From UBA1141 sp963665155 (GTDB taxonomy: Bacteria > Chloroflexota > Dehalococcoidia > Lucifugimonadales > UBA3495), in assembly GCA_963665155.2 (NCBI GenBank), contig OY761986.2, positions 2,046,001 to 2,110,000 on the forward strand: a stretch of 64,000 bases of DNA, given 5' to 3'. Of this stretch, positions 36,271 to 45,651 are shown piece after piece. The translations under genes and the position numbers were made by a program. The notes under the pieces are model-generated. The model was given only the letters and a program-made list of their open reading frames with translations. It made no database searches and was not told where the DNA came from. Every line of letters starts with the position of its first letter. Positions within the stretch are counted from its first letter, which is position 1.

Positions 36271-37810
36271 AATACGACTACATAATCATCGGAGGAGGCT
36301 CTGCTGGGTGCGTCTTGGCCACCAGGCTCTCCGAAGACCCCAGCAAATCCGTCCTGCTTTTGGAAGCGGGACCGGATTATCCGGACTTTGAGCACCTTCC
36401 CCAAGACGTCAAAGGTGGAAACAATATGTGGCTCTCGGCCTACGGCCCCCACAGTTGGGACTTTCGAGCCAAGGGCTCGTCTATCCAGCCGGACCCGGTG
36501 ATTATACCCAGGGGCAAAGTCATGGGCGGCTCTAGTGCCATAAACGGACAAGTGTTATTTAGGGGAGTCCCCGAAGATTACGACAATTGGGCCGAATGGG
36601 GCAACGACGAATGGGCTTTTACCAAGGTTCTGCCTTACTTCCGTAAGATGGAAAACGATCTTGATTTCCCCGGCGGCGACTTCCACGGCAACGAGGGGCC
36701 AATTCCCGTTCGGCGCTACAAACGGGAAGAGTGGTTGCCTTACTTCGGCGCATTCTATGACGCCTGCGTCAACTTGGGCTTCCCGGCCGACCCGGACCAG
36801 AACCATCCCGACTCCAACGGAGTGGCCTCCCGGCCCTTGAACAACATCGACGGTGTGCGAATGAGTATGGCGCTGACCTACCTCAGCCAGGCGCGGCACC
36901 GGGTCAACATTACCATCCGTGGACCGTGCGTCGGGTCTTGTTCGATGGTAAGAGGGCCGTCGGAATAGAAGCCGAAAGCGGGGGCGAGGTCTTCTCCATA
37001 GATGGAGACGAAATTATTTTGAGCGGCGGAGCCATTGCCTCTCCCCAGATATTAATGCTCTCCGGCGTTGGTCCTGCTGACCATTTGCGGGAAATGGGCA
37101 TTCCGGTGATTCACGATATGCCTGGGATCGGAGAAAATCTTAGGGACCATCCGGCTGCGTTTGTTCTGCTGCGAGGTAAGGGAGAAGCCCCGGACGAATT
37201 GTCTCCTAATATCCAAATCGGCCTCCGTTTCAGCCACGAGGGCTCCCCAACTAGGGCCGACCTGCAGATAAGCCCGATCTTGATGTCCAGCGAGCACCGA
37301 CCGGCTAGCGTGTCCATCGAGAGCGACGACTTCCACTTCGGTATCAGCTCAGCGTTGCAAAACGCCGAAAGCGCTGGCCGTATAATGCTTGCTTCCACCG
37401 ACCCCACAGTACAGCCGGACTTGGACTACAACTGGCTGGCCCATCCTGAAGACCTTAGGCGCATGCGCCAGGCGATTCACACTGCGATTCGAATTTCCGA
37501 GCAACCGCCCTTCAGCGATTGGGTGGTGGAGCGGGTTAACCCCACCGAAGAAGATTTGGCGACCGATGACGCCTTGGACCTTTGGCTATTGCGCAACGTC
37601 TGCACGCAGCACCACTCTTCGGGCACCTGCAAGATGGGACAAGCGTCGGACTCCATGGCCGTGGTGGACCAATATTGCCATGTTCACGGCTTGGAAGGGC
37701 TGCGGGTGGTAGACGCCTCGGTGATGCCCGACGTAGTCAGGGCCAACACCAACGCCACCACGATCATGATCGCCGAAAAGGTTGCCGACTGGATTAAGGA
37801 AGGGAAGTGA
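36267..37810 (+). pseudogene. GMC-family FAD oxidoreductase with one frameshift
   Basis: The first frame opens MKYDYIIIGGGSAGCVLATRLSED (the FAD-binding GxGxxG), then PRGKVMGGSSAINGQVLFRG and WGNDEWAFTKVLPYFRKMEND, up to RHRVNITIRG near 36920, where the frame shifts. The second frame reads VRRVLFDGKRAVGIEAESGG, IILSGGAIASPQILMLSGVGPADHL and the C-terminal HHSSGTCKMGQASDSMAVVDQYCHVHGLEGLRVVDASVMP with the catalytic His. GMC enzymes oxidise alcohols, choline-like or aryl compounds with FAD. All key motifs remain, so a single sequencing error cannot be excluded. Last gene of the cluster, before a strong hairpin. Confidence 0.85.
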
Positions 37811-37845
37811 GGCAGGTGGCCGCCATTACTGATACATAAATAGGA

Positions 37846-37893
37846 ATCGGTTTCTGTGGCCCCTCTGACGAATAGGGGGCCATAGAAACCGAT
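37846..37893 (+). terminator. Hairpin terminator after the GMC gene
   Basis: ATCGGTTTCTGTGGCCCC pairs with GGGGCCATAGAAACCGAT (37846-37893) with one mismatch across a loop of about 12 bases. It follows the last gene of the plus-strand cluster. Confidence 0.7.
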
Positions 37894-37920
37894 AATCGCC
37901 GAGGACATCAACATCCCCTG

Positions 37921-37951
37921 AATCCCCTCCTTCGTAAGGAGGGGATCTTTT
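37921..37951 (+). repeat. AAATCCCC-type palindromic repeat, copy 2
   Basis: ATCCCCTCCTT-cgt-AAGGAGGGGAT is an 11-bp perfect stem with a 3-base loop followed by CTTTTA. It resembles the repeats at 54551 and 55330, and could double as a terminator. Confidence 0.65.
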
Positions 37952-38066
37952 ACTGGTCGACTTTGCCAGCCGCTGCCTCTCAGTATAAGAGAATTTAGGA
38001 CTAGCTCCAGCCTATGTTGACCCGCCTATGTCGAATAGAAGGGATTCGCGGTTTTTCTCCGGAAAC

Positions 38067-39215
38067 TCACCAGCTAAGGTTCCGGCTGGCTAGTTCAGCG
38101 CCTTCCCGCATTGTCTTCAATTTCTGCCACACTACGGCAGTCTGCACCCGGTCCATGCCTGCGGACGTGCCGAAGCCACAGTCCGTGCATGCGATAACCC
38201 TGGTCGGGTCGTTTCCTGCGGCCTTGACCGCCAACTCCAAGCGGTCGGCTACGACCTCTGGATGCTCCACATAGTTGGTCTTGCTGTCGATTACCCCAGC
38301 CACCAGCAGCACGTCTTTGGGTAATGGATACTTTTGATATACCTTGTGCTCGTGTGCGTGCCGGGGATTGGCCATCTCCATGACCAATGCGCCAACCTTT
38401 GCCTCGTAAATCAGAGGCAGAATGTCCTCCAAGGCCACGTCGTAAATATGGGGGCCTTCGGTATTTCCCCAGCAAACGTGTAGCCGGATATTTTCCGGAG
38501 GAATGTTTCGGATGGCCTGGTTGATCGCTCTGATGTGCAAACGGACAACGTCTTGAAAAACGCCGAGGGGTTCATCTTGGTAAGCGCCATGACGCTCCAT
38601 GGCCAGATCTGGACAGTCCAGTTGCAGGGTAAGTCCTTTGGAGACGATTAGCTCGTACTCCTTCCGCATTTCTTCGGCCACGCTTAGAACGTACTCTTCA
38701 TAAGTTGCGTAGTGGTCGTTTCGGATTGTCGTGCCTATGATCCCGGGAGAGGCAGCGGTCATAAACAGTTCTTGGAATCGAGTACCATTTGCGCCGGCAT
38801 ACTGAATCAGGTCGTCGCATTCCTTCTCCGCTTCGTCCAGCCTTTCGTAACTGACCGGGCCGACACACACAGGAGCATTGCCCAGAATATCCACGGGTCT
38901 GGGAATCCTGGCTCCCATAAATTCAGTCTGGTCCCGGTGTCCCCTGCGTTCCCAACTACCGCCAAACCCGCTCATGCGACTGACCACGTAGGTCGAGAAG
39001 CTCACCCTCGCCTGCTCGCCGCTGTTGGCGACATCCACCCCCGCTTCCACCTGTTGGTCAATGACGCTCTGGGTCGAGGCGTCTACCTGCTCCGCCACGG
39101 CATCCATATCCACTGCTTCGCCGCGGCTCTGGGCAGCCATGAGTTGCACCAACGGTTCCGGTCTGGGCAGACTTCCCGCATGGGTGGTCAGGATACGACC
39201 TTCACTTCGCTTCAT
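38067..39215 (-). CDS. Cobalamin-independent methionine synthase-like (MetE/CoM transferase superfamily) protein
   Basis: 382 residues of the UROD/MetE-like TIM-barrel family. It starts MKRSEGRILTTHAGSLPRPEPL, a hallmark opening, with zinc ligand region IRLHVCWGNTEGPH (His-x-Cys), VMEMANPRHAHEH and the later CTDCGFGTSAGMD cysteine motif. Such stand-alone C-terminal-like proteins transfer methyl or alkyl groups using a zinc-activated thiol, and include epoxyalkane:CoM transferase relatives; the actual substrate is unknown. The N-terminal folate domain of true MetE is absent. Minus strand, isolated between two plus-strand clusters. Confidence 0.85.
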   Translation of the reverse strand: MKRSEGRILTTHAGSLPRPEPLVQLMAAQSRGEAVDMDAVAEQVDASTQSVIDQQVEAGVDVANSGEQARVSFSTYVVSRMSGFGGSWERRGHRDQTEFMGARIPRPVDILGNAPVCVGPVSYERLDEAEKECDDLIQYAGANGTRFQELFMTAASPGIIGTTIRNDHYATYEEYVLSVAEEMRKEYELIVSKGLTLQLDCPDLAMERHGAYQDEPLGVFQDVVRLHIRAINQAIRNIPPENIRLHVCWGNTEGPHIYDVALEDILPLIYEAKVGALVMEMANPRHAHEHKVYQKYPLPKDVLLVAGVIDSKTNYVEHPEVVADRLELAVKAAGNDPTRVIACTDCGFGTSAGMDRVQTAVVWQKLKTMREGAELASRNLSW

Positions 39216-39368
39216 TTTTCTCTCCCTAGAATAATTGTCGACTCACTCCTTGGCCGGCGGTTCGTGGATCAGCATATGACCAAAGGGACGTTCAATAAGG
39301 CACGTTCTATAGAGTAACTCAGCAATCGGCGTTTGACACGACTATCATTGCCAATTATAGTCGCGTCC

Positions 39369-40479
39369 ATGTGGCAGGTTGACGAAAACAACTTGGAATC
39401 CATTGCCATCGGCGCTGGCATACTGGGCACCGGCGGGGGAGGTAATCCCTACATCGGCCAGCTCCGGGCCAAGCAAGCGGTTAAACAGCATGGTGCGGTA
39501 ACCGTGCTCTCACCCGACGAGTTGCCGGATAATTCCCAGGTGATTTGCGTCGGCGGTATCGGCGCTCCGACCGTCGGCATTGAAAAAGTGCGGGATATCC
39601 AGTCCTACCACGCCCTGCGAGCATTGGAAGAATACACCGGAACGCAGGCGACGGCCCTCATTTCCAACGAGATTGGCGGCAGCAACTCGGTGGAGCCGAT
39701 CATACCGGCGGCCATGTCCGGTCTGCCTGTGGTAGACGCCGATGGAATGGGCCGGGCTTTCCCCCAATACCACCTGAAAACCTTCTTCGTTTACGGCGTG
39801 CCTTGGTGCCCAATGGCGCTGTGCGACGAGAAAGAAAACACCGTAATAATCCCCGAGGCCATCAGCGCCCAATGGGTGGAACGGATAGCGCGAGCAGTCA
39901 CGGTCCAAATGGGTGGAACGGATAGCGCGAGCAGTCACGGTCCAAATGGGCTGCATTGCTTGTTATGCTCTGGCTCCCATTTCCGCAGAGCAGGTGAAGA
40001 CCACCGCCGTATTGGGAACGTTATCATTGGCCCGAAATGTTGGCCAAGCGGTTCTCGACGCCAGACAAAGACAGGAAGACCCCATCGGGGCGATCCTGGA
40101 GACCTGCCCCGGCAAGGTCCTGTTCACTGGCAAAGTTGTGGACTTGGACCGGCGCACCACTGCCGGATTCGCTCGCGGCAGCGTTGCAATGGACGGCCTA
40201 GGGCAGAATTTGGGAAGCCGCATGGACATCGAGTTCCAAAACGAGAACCTGATTGCCCGTCAAGACGGCGAGATCATCTGTACCGTCCCCGACCTTATTT
40301 GCGTGGTCGACACCGATCGGGGAGAGCCGATAACCACGGAACTAATGCGCTACGGCTTTCGGGTGACTGTTTTGGGCTTACCGGCTCCCAAACTCTGGAC
40401 CAGCGAAAAGGCCTTGTTAGTGGCTGGCCCCCGGGCCTTCGGTTACGAGACGGACTTTGCTCCACTGGTACTATCCTGA
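39369..40479 (+). pseudogene. DUF917-family protein, frameshifted by a 37-bp tandem duplication
   Basis: The start MWQVDENNLESIAIGAGILGTGGGG (ATG 39369) is the typical DUF917 opening; the upstream TTG at 39333 is discounted. The frame is normal (EIGGSNSVEPIIPAAMSGLPVVDADGMGRAFPQ) up to SAQWVERIARAVTVQMG near 39910. There a 37-bp segment is duplicated in tandem; since 37 is not a multiple of 3, the rest (ALAPISAEQVKTTAVLGTLSLARNVGQAV...TVPDLICVVD) is out of frame. Collapsing one copy restores a full-length protein ending at 40479. DUF917 proteins usually accompany hydantoinase/oxoprolinase subunits, as here. Confidence 0.87.
39871..39950 (+). repeat. 37-bp tandem duplication inside a coding sequence
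   Basis: Copy 1 is 39871-39907 and copy 2 is 39908-39944, beginning AATGGGTGGAACGGATAGCG, identical throughout, with a few further matching bases after copy 2. A very recent slippage event or an assembly artefact. Confidence 0.95.
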
Positions 40480-40493
40480 TCCGCAACGCAAGT

Positions 40494-40560
40494 TAACCGC
40501 AGAGCGCACGAAGAACGCAATAAGTTATGTTAACTCGTTCCCGCTGCGCGCACTTCGAGA
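40494..40560. repeat. CGCAGAG-type dispersed repeat, copy 2
   Basis: Begins TAACCGCAGAGCGCACGAAG in the gap between the DUF917 gene and the hydantoinase gene. Resembles the copy at 26865-26934 in its leading block. Confidence 0.55.
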
Positions 40561-40581
40561 AGTAAATTGGAAAGGCCATAA

Positions 40582-42174
40582 ATGCGTATTGGCATTGATG
40601 TAGGCGGCACCAACACCGACGCTGTCCTGATGGACGGTCATGAGTTGCTGGCCCAAGCCAAGTTGCCAACCACTCCCGACATTACGTCCGGGATAGTGGC
40701 TTGCCTAGAGGAAGTGCTGGGGCAAACACCGGCGGGGGCCGTGGTTACCGGCGTGATGCTGGGCACAACTCACTTCACCAACGCATTGCTAGAGCGAAAA
40801 GGCCTGACACCCACTGCGGTGATACGGCTGGCATTGCCTTCCACCAGCCTACTTCCTCCATTGGTAGACTGGCCCGAAGAGTTGAAAGATGCTATCGGCG
40901 GCTTCACCTATATGGTCCACGGCGGCCACGAATTCGACGGTCGAGAGATTTCCTCCTTAAAGCACGCTGAGATACGCGACGCCGCAAAACAAATGCGCAA
41001 GCAAGGGGTGCAGGCGGTGGCTGTTTGCGGTGTGTTCTCTCCCGTGAATCCGGCCCACGAGCAAGAGGCGGCGGCAATTCTCGAAAGTGAAATTCCTGGC
41101 ATCCAATTGACGCTATCCCATCAAAACGGTCGCATTGGGATCCTGGAGCGGGAGAATGCGTCCACCTTGAACGCTTGCTTATCCAACATAGCCAGGCAAA
41201 CTATTCAAGCAATGCGGAAAGCGCTGCTCCAACTTGGTTTGGACGCTCGCCTATACCTCAGCCAGAACGACGGCACACTGATGGATGCCGATTTTGCGGC
41301 CCGCTTCCCTGTTTTCACCATCGCTTCAGGCCTTACCAACAGCATGCGGGGCGCTGCTTTTCTTTCCGGCGTGCGTGACGGCATCGTGGTGGATATCGGC
41401 GGCAGCTCCACCGATGTGGGTGCCTTAGTAAATGGATTCCCTAGGGAAGCGTCGGTGGCGGTCAGCCTTGGGGGTGTTCGCACGAACTTCCGCATGCCGG
41501 ATGTGCTCTCCATCGCCCTTGGTGGCGGCAGCATCATACGGGAGGGAGCACCCGGCCCCAGAGGCGTACCTGGCAAAAACCCTACAAAAGAATTAACCAT
41601 CGGGCCGGAAAGCATCGGCTACCGGCTGACCGAAGATGCCCTTGCCTTCGGGGGAAGTACGTTGACGGCAACGGACATAGCAATTGCAGGTGGGTTGACT
41701 AACGCCGGAAGCCCGGAATTGGTCAAAGGCCTGGATCGCTCCACCGTTCAAAAAGCTCTTGAGGAAATTCAGAGGCGGGTAGAAGAGACCGTGGACAAGG
41801 TCAAGACTAGTTCCAGTCCGGTGCCGGTCATCTTGGTCGGTGGTGGCGGCATATTGGTGCAGGATTCGTTTAGCGGCGCTTCAGAGGTGCTGAGGCCGGA
41901 ACATGCCGAAGTTGCCAACGCCATCGGGGCGGCCATGGCTCAGGTTGGGGGCCAAGTTGAAAAGGTATATGTTCTGGAAGGCAACGGAGAAGGCATGAGC
42001 CGCCAGGATGCCTTGGGTTCTGCCAAAAATGAAGCTTTGGCCAGGGCGGTTGAAGCCGGGGCCGATCCCGGCTCGCTGGAGATTGTTGAACTGGACGAAG
42101 TGCCCTTAACCTACCTGCCCAGCAACGCCATCCTCATCCGCGCCAAGGCTGCCGGAGATTTGGCGGTTGACTAA
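40582..42174 (+). CDS. Hydantoinase A/5-oxoprolinase family protein
   Basis: 530 residues; ATP-dependent hydrolase of cyclic amides such as hydantoins or 5-oxoproline (actin-like ATPase fold). Landmarks: MRIGIDVGGTNTDAVLMDG (phosphate 1 loop), MLGTTHFTNALLERKGLTPTAV, GIVVDIGGSSTDVGALVNGFPREASV (second phosphate loop), LSIALGGGSIIREG and VPVILVGGGGILV. Shorter than the fused HyuA/HyuB enzymes and without a HyuB partner in view; the upstream DUF917 gene probably supplies the second subunit. ATG is preceded by a GGAAAGG ribosome site. Intact. Confidence 0.87.
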   Translation: MRIGIDVGGTNTDAVLMDGHELLAQAKLPTTPDITSGIVACLEEVLGQTPAGAVVTGVMLGTTHFTNALLERKGLTPTAVIRLALPSTSLLPPLVDWPEELKDAIGGFTYMVHGGHEFDGREISSLKHAEIRDAAKQMRKQGVQAVAVCGVFSPVNPAHEQEAAAILESEIPGIQLTLSHQNGRIGILERENASTLNACLSNIARQTIQAMRKALLQLGLDARLYLSQNDGTLMDADFAARFPVFTIASGLTNSMRGAAFLSGVRDGIVVDIGGSSTDVGALVNGFPREASVAVSLGGVRTNFRMPDVLSIALGGGSIIREGAPGPRGVPGKNPTKELTIGPESIGYRLTEDALAFGGSTLTATDIAIAGGLTNAGSPELVKGLDRSTVQKALEEIQRRVEETVDKVKTSSSPVPVILVGGGGILVQDSFSGASEVLRPEHAEVANAIGAAMAQVGGQVEKVYVLEGNGEGMSRQDALGSAKNEALARAVEAGADPGSLEIVELDEVPLTYLPSNAILIRAKAAGDLAVD

Positions 42175-42248
42175 CCGATTGATTTAGCCGAAATGCTCCA
42201 ACCGGATCAGGGTCATCAGTGTGTTTGCACCAAAAGTCACCCGCAGTC

Positions 42249-42333
42249 TGTCATTCTCAGCGGAGCGAAGAATCTTTACGCCTTTTGCGCCTGAGGAACG
42301 AGGTTTTTCGTCGCTTCCCTCCTAAGAATGACA
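42249..42333. repeat. GTCATTCT-type palindromic repeat overlapping a gene end
   Basis: 85 bp starting TGTCATTCTCAGCGGAGCGA and ending AAGAATGACA, so the outer 9 bases are inverted repeats. It provides the last about 18 codons (KRRKTSFLRRKRRKDSSLR) of the adjacent DAO-type oxidoreductase, replacing its natural stop. Repeats of this sequence type (TCATTCTGAGCGGAGCGAAG) are known as dispersed elements in many environmental bacteria. Confidence 0.8.
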
Positions 42334-43516
42334 CTTTTGAGGCAAGTCCGTCATCGGCCATTTTTCCGGACAAGAACCGGTCCGGCCTGTAGAGCGCCAA
42401 CGCCTCCACCCGGGCGCCATCGACAATTTCCATAGCTGCCATCTCGGACGTCAAGGGCGCAAGAGTAACCCCGCTGTGCATCAATGCGATATAAACGTTG
42501 GGAGCGGAACTAGGAAATCCGATGGCCGGAAAGCCGTCTCTAGGCATGGGCCGCACCCCCATCGGAACAGGGAATATCCGAGCCCCGGAAAGAGCGGGTA
42601 GGTACCTGGTTGCCCGCGCCAACAGGTCGTTGGCATGACCTTGCGAGTCGTCACGGCTCAGGCTTTCTTGGGAGCCTTCCCCAATTTGGACCGAGCCATC
42701 GGCCATCTGCCTCAAGTGAATTTCGGATTGACTGGAATCCAGTTGCGGGGCGTAAACGACCGACACTGTTTGCAACAAGGGAGGCAGAGGATCGGTTTTT
42801 ACCACGACACCGGGGCTGTATTGCTGTGGTATGGATATTCCAACCTTTGCCGCCAGAGCGGTTGTCCCCACGCCAGCGGCCAACACCACCGCATCGCAGC
42901 CAATATCGCCCATTCCTGTAATCACGCCCTCTACCACTGTCTCGCTTTCGGAATTCTTTACCGTACTGAAGCCGGTTACGGCGCGGTTGCGATGAACTAC
43001 TGCACCAGCTTCGACGGCTCTAAGTAGGCAAACGTCAACAACCTTCTGAGGATCGATGTGGCCGTCAACCTCGTTTAGAGCAGCAGCCAAAACGGGACCG
43101 GTAACAATTCCCGGTTCCACTTCGTGAATCTCCTGCTCATTGATTATGCGGCATGGATATCCCCAAAAATGCAGTTCGTCTAATCGGGCCCGCAACCTAG
43201 CTGCGCCTTCCGGGGTGGACTCCCATTGAAGATAGCCTCCCCAGGTCAAACCTAGGTCCGCATCCAACATCCTGGCAAATCGGGACCACATCTCCATGGA
43301 TCGCCGACTAAACTCGTGGTAATAATCCGGGCTTTTACCGGTGGCATTGATCCAAGCAAAGGAATGGCTACTGGCGCCGCCACCAGGTTCATTAGAATCC
43401 AAAACCGTCGCCGAAACGGACCACCGGGAGAGTTGGTGGGCGATGGAAGCACCGATGATTCCAGCCCCCACGACCACGACGTGTCTATTTCCACTCAAAG
43501 GCGATGATTGCGCCAA
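42257..43516 (-). CDS. FAD-dependent oxidoreductase (DAO/glycine oxidase family)
   Basis: 419 residues; oxidises amines or D-amino acids using FAD. It opens RHVVVVGAGIIGASIAHQLSRWSVSATVLDS (FAD-binding GxGxxG), with PGGGASSHSFAWINATGKSPDYYHEFSRRSMEMW, VDGHIDPQKVVDVCLLRAVEAGAVVHRNRAV, VLAAGVGTTALAAKVG, and late FPVPMGVRPMPRDGFPAIGFPSSAPNVYIALMHSGVTLAP, the conserved DAO end. The last about 18 residues are basic and derive from the GTCATTCT-type repeat, an apparent C-terminal extension by repeat insertion. Otherwise intact. Confidence 0.87.
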   Translation of the reverse strand: MAQSSPLSGNRHVVVVGAGIIGASIAHQLSRWSVSATVLDSNEPGGGASSHSFAWINATGKSPDYYHEFSRRSMEMWSRFARMLDADLGLTWGGYLQWESTPEGAARLRARLDELHFWGYPCRIINEQEIHEVEPGIVTGPVLAAALNEVDGHIDPQKVVDVCLLRAVEAGAVVHRNRAVTGFSTVKNSESETVVEGVITGMGDIGCDAVVLAAGVGTTALAAKVGISIPQQYSPGVVVKTDPLPPLLQTVSVVYAPQLDSSQSEIHLRQMADGSVQIGEGSQESLSRDDSQGHANDLLARATRYLPALSGARIFPVPMGVRPMPRDGFPAIGFPSSAPNVYIALMHSGVTLAPLTSEMAAMEIVDGARVEALALYRPDRFLSGKMADDGLASKVSFLGGKRRKTSFLRRKRRKDSSLR

Positions 43517-43765
43517 TGGAGACCCCCTATGTCAGCGGGGAATAGGCCCCGCTATAATACGTGCGGTAGCCCGATACATAGCTTCGGCGCTATTCAATTG
43601 CCGAAGCGGGTGGTGCTTGCAGACATTGTTTGTCTGTTAGCAGGTTGAAAGTTCGTTCCCAGCGCGAGAGCGTTGGGGCCGCCCGGTGTTTCCGGATGCG
43701 TTCCATTAATTATTCGTTAAAAAATCGAATGGATCATTGGTAGCCGGATAACCCAGCCGGATAGA
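43517..43765. other. Intergenic region
   Basis: About 250 bp between two minus-strand genes; AT-rich around 43700-43730. Likely holds the DAO gene promoter. No gene or strong hairpin recognised. Confidence 0.45.
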
Positions 43766-44905
43766 TTATTGCCTTAAAAGCACCTCTCTCAGACGTCGGA
43801 CGACAATTTCTACTTCATCATCCAACAGGTTTAGCGGGTCTACCGCCAGTTCGTCCGGCTCACCCAACTGAGACAGGTATATAGGCGGACCGCCGCTTTT
43901 CATCGCTTGGGCCACATCATCCCTGGAAAGCCCACGCCAATTCTTACCAAAGCGCAGCACGGCGGTGGGAATCAGGTAATCGAGTTCGTCGTGTTCCAAG
44001 GTGATTTCCAGATCGGGTACCTCCGCCAGAGCATCTACCACCAACCGAGCCTTGGTGCGGTAGGCGGCCATTTCCTTCTCTTCATCTTCGTCTACAAAGC
44101 GCTCAAGTGCGGTTATCAGTCCCACAATCTCTTCTTTGGTGACCTTCATAGGACGACCTAGTGCCTGGTTTGGGCTGGCATTTAATGCGGCCGCATCAAT
44201 CAGGTCTTTCCGGCCACAAAGAATTCCTGCTCCTTGGGGACCTCGTACACCTTTACCCCCGCTGAAAACGACCATGTCAGCGCCTTGCTCCACGTAGCGT
44301 CGCAGGTTTTCCCTTGGAGGCAAAGTAGAAGCTCCATCCACTATCACGGGCACTCCGTGCTTGTGCGCTACCTGGCAAACCTCTTCGAGGGAAAGAGCCC
44401 TGCGGCTGGTAAACGGGGCGAAGAGATAGGCTACCGCCGCCGTCCGTTCGTTAATTGCGCCTTCCAGTTCCCAAGTGCTGCAACCCTTACCGTGGCCGAT
44501 GCCGACCAATCGGCCACCGGCGGCCCGGTAGGCTTGGTCGTAGTGAAATCGGTGTACGTTCTGGATGATGACCTCGTTTTTCATGCCTTCGGAGTCGGGC
44601 AGCCGGTGCATCTTGTACTGGTCGCTACCGGCTATACAGGCTGCCGCTTGGAGCACCAGACCCCCAGCCGCCCCGCTGCAGACAAACCCAGCTTCAGCTC
44701 CGGTCAGCCTGGCTATTACCTCCCCGGCTTTTTCGTTCAATTCATCCATGTCCACAAAAACTCTGGCCGCTTGCGACATTACCTCCAAAACCTCAGGCCG
44801 GGTTCTGGTTCCGCCATAACGGGTGACCGACCCAGAGGCATGAATAATGGGTTTTACTCCCAGCTTGCTATAAACACCCGTTGGATCTCCAGAGCTAGCC
44901 GTCAT
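43766..44905 (-). CDS. PLP-dependent SelA-like enzyme (aminotransferase class V fold)
   Basis: 379 residues: MTASSGDPTGVYSKLGVKPIIHASGSVTRYGGTRTRPEVLE, GAEAGFVCSGAAGGLVLQAAACIAGSD, PVIVDGASTLPPRENLRRYVEQGADMVVFSGGKGVRGPQGAGILCGRKDL with the PLP Lys in FSGGKG. This is the SelA/D-glucosaminate-6-phosphate ammonia-lyase (DgaE) group, not a true selenocysteine synthase: it lacks a tRNA-binding N-terminal domain. Such enzymes deaminate or split hydroxy-amino acids. Neighbours are a DAO enzyme and a TPP decarboxylase on the same strand. Intact. Confidence 0.82.
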   Translation of the reverse strand: MTASSGDPTGVYSKLGVKPIIHASGSVTRYGGTRTRPEVLEVMSQAARVFVDMDELNEKAGEVIARLTGAEAGFVCSGAAGGLVLQAAACIAGSDQYKMHRLPDSEGMKNEVIIQNVHRFHYDQAYRAAGGRLVGIGHGKGCSTWELEGAINERTAAVAYLFAPFTSRRALSLEEVCQVAHKHGVPVIVDGASTLPPRENLRRYVEQGADMVVFSGGKGVRGPQGAGILCGRKDLIDAAALNASPNQALGRPMKVTKEEIVGLITALERFVDEDEEKEMAAYRTKARLVVDALAEVPDLEITLEHDELDYLIPTAVLRFGKNWRGLSRDDVAQAMKSGGPPIYLSQLGEPDELAVDPLNLLDDEVEIVVRRLREVLLRQ

Positions 44906-45072
44906 TGATGCCTCCTAATTATTACTTACCGGATTGGTATATAGCATAGGTAAAACCCAATGCTGAGGTAGGCGGAACCCCGCGGTTGATAGAAGTGAAT
45001 TTCCCGATAAAGCTGGGCCGCGAACTAATTTCCGAGGATCAGCTTGAATTTTATTAAGTTGTCCAAGCTCTG

Positions 45073-45651
45073 CTACGCCCCCTTAGTGTTCAGACCCTGC
45101 AGAAACCGGCCAAATTGGATCCGGTTCTCTAACAAACCGATGTCCATTGCGAATGACGCCGGTCCGACGGCTTCCACCTTAGATACGAGGACCGAAAGGG
45201 CGTCACGGCCCACTGCGGCAGTGAAGGCTTGAACCAAGTCCTCAACGGTGTCGGCAACGGCGACATGTTCCACTCCGGAAGACACGGCGACCCCTGCCAG
45301 GTCAGTTCCGGTGGCTGTTGCCGAGGGAAACCCTCCCACTGAAAGTAGGCTTTCGTTGTCGAATATTAAGTGAATCAAGTTGCCCGGATGGTACCGGCCC
45401 ATGGTACTCAAGGTACCCAAGTTCATCAGCACCGAAGCATCGCCGTCAAGCACAGTCACTTGTTGGTCCGGCAAGCATAAGGCCAAACCCAAGCCCACCG
45501 ACGATGCCAAGCCCATAGAATGTTCGAGGTAAAAGAAGTTGGGCATATGGCCCAAAGAGTAGAGTTCTACCGCCACCGCTCCCATATTGGTGACTACGAT
45601 ATGGTCTTTTAGTACAGGATAGATCGTTCTTATAGCCTCCAGGCGCTGCAT
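45073..45651 (-). CDS. TPP-dependent decarboxylase beta subunit (sulfopyruvate/phosphonopyruvate decarboxylase-like)
   Basis: About 192 residues from the ATG at 45651 (MQRLEAIRTIYPVLKDHIVVTNMGAVAVELYSLGHMPNFFYLEHSMGLASSVGLGLALCLPDQQ). The TPP-binding motif VTVLDGDASVLMNLGTLSTMGRYHPGNLIHLIFDN (GDG-like ... N) is clear. This is the pyrophosphate-binding half of a split TPP enzyme like ComE; the other half is the upstream gene, whose TGA overlaps this ATG by one base. A GGAGGAG ribosome site lies inside the upstream gene end. Decarboxylates a 2-oxo acid; exact substrate unknown. Confidence 0.87.
   Translation of the reverse strand: MQRLEAIRTIYPVLKDHIVVTNMGAVAVELYSLGHMPNFFYLEHSMGLASSVGLGLALCLPDQQVTVLDGDASVLMNLGTLSTMGRYHPGNLIHLIFDNESLLSVGGFPSATATGTDLAGVAVSSGVEHVAVADTVEDLVQAFTAAVGRDALSVLVSKVEAVGPASFAMDIGLLENRIQFGRFLQGLNTKGA

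Noticed and set aside
43766..44905. Selenocysteine synthase SelA
   Set aside because: The sequence fits the SelA-like/DgaE subgroup; the tRNA-binding N-terminal domain is absent and no selB or selC is nearby.
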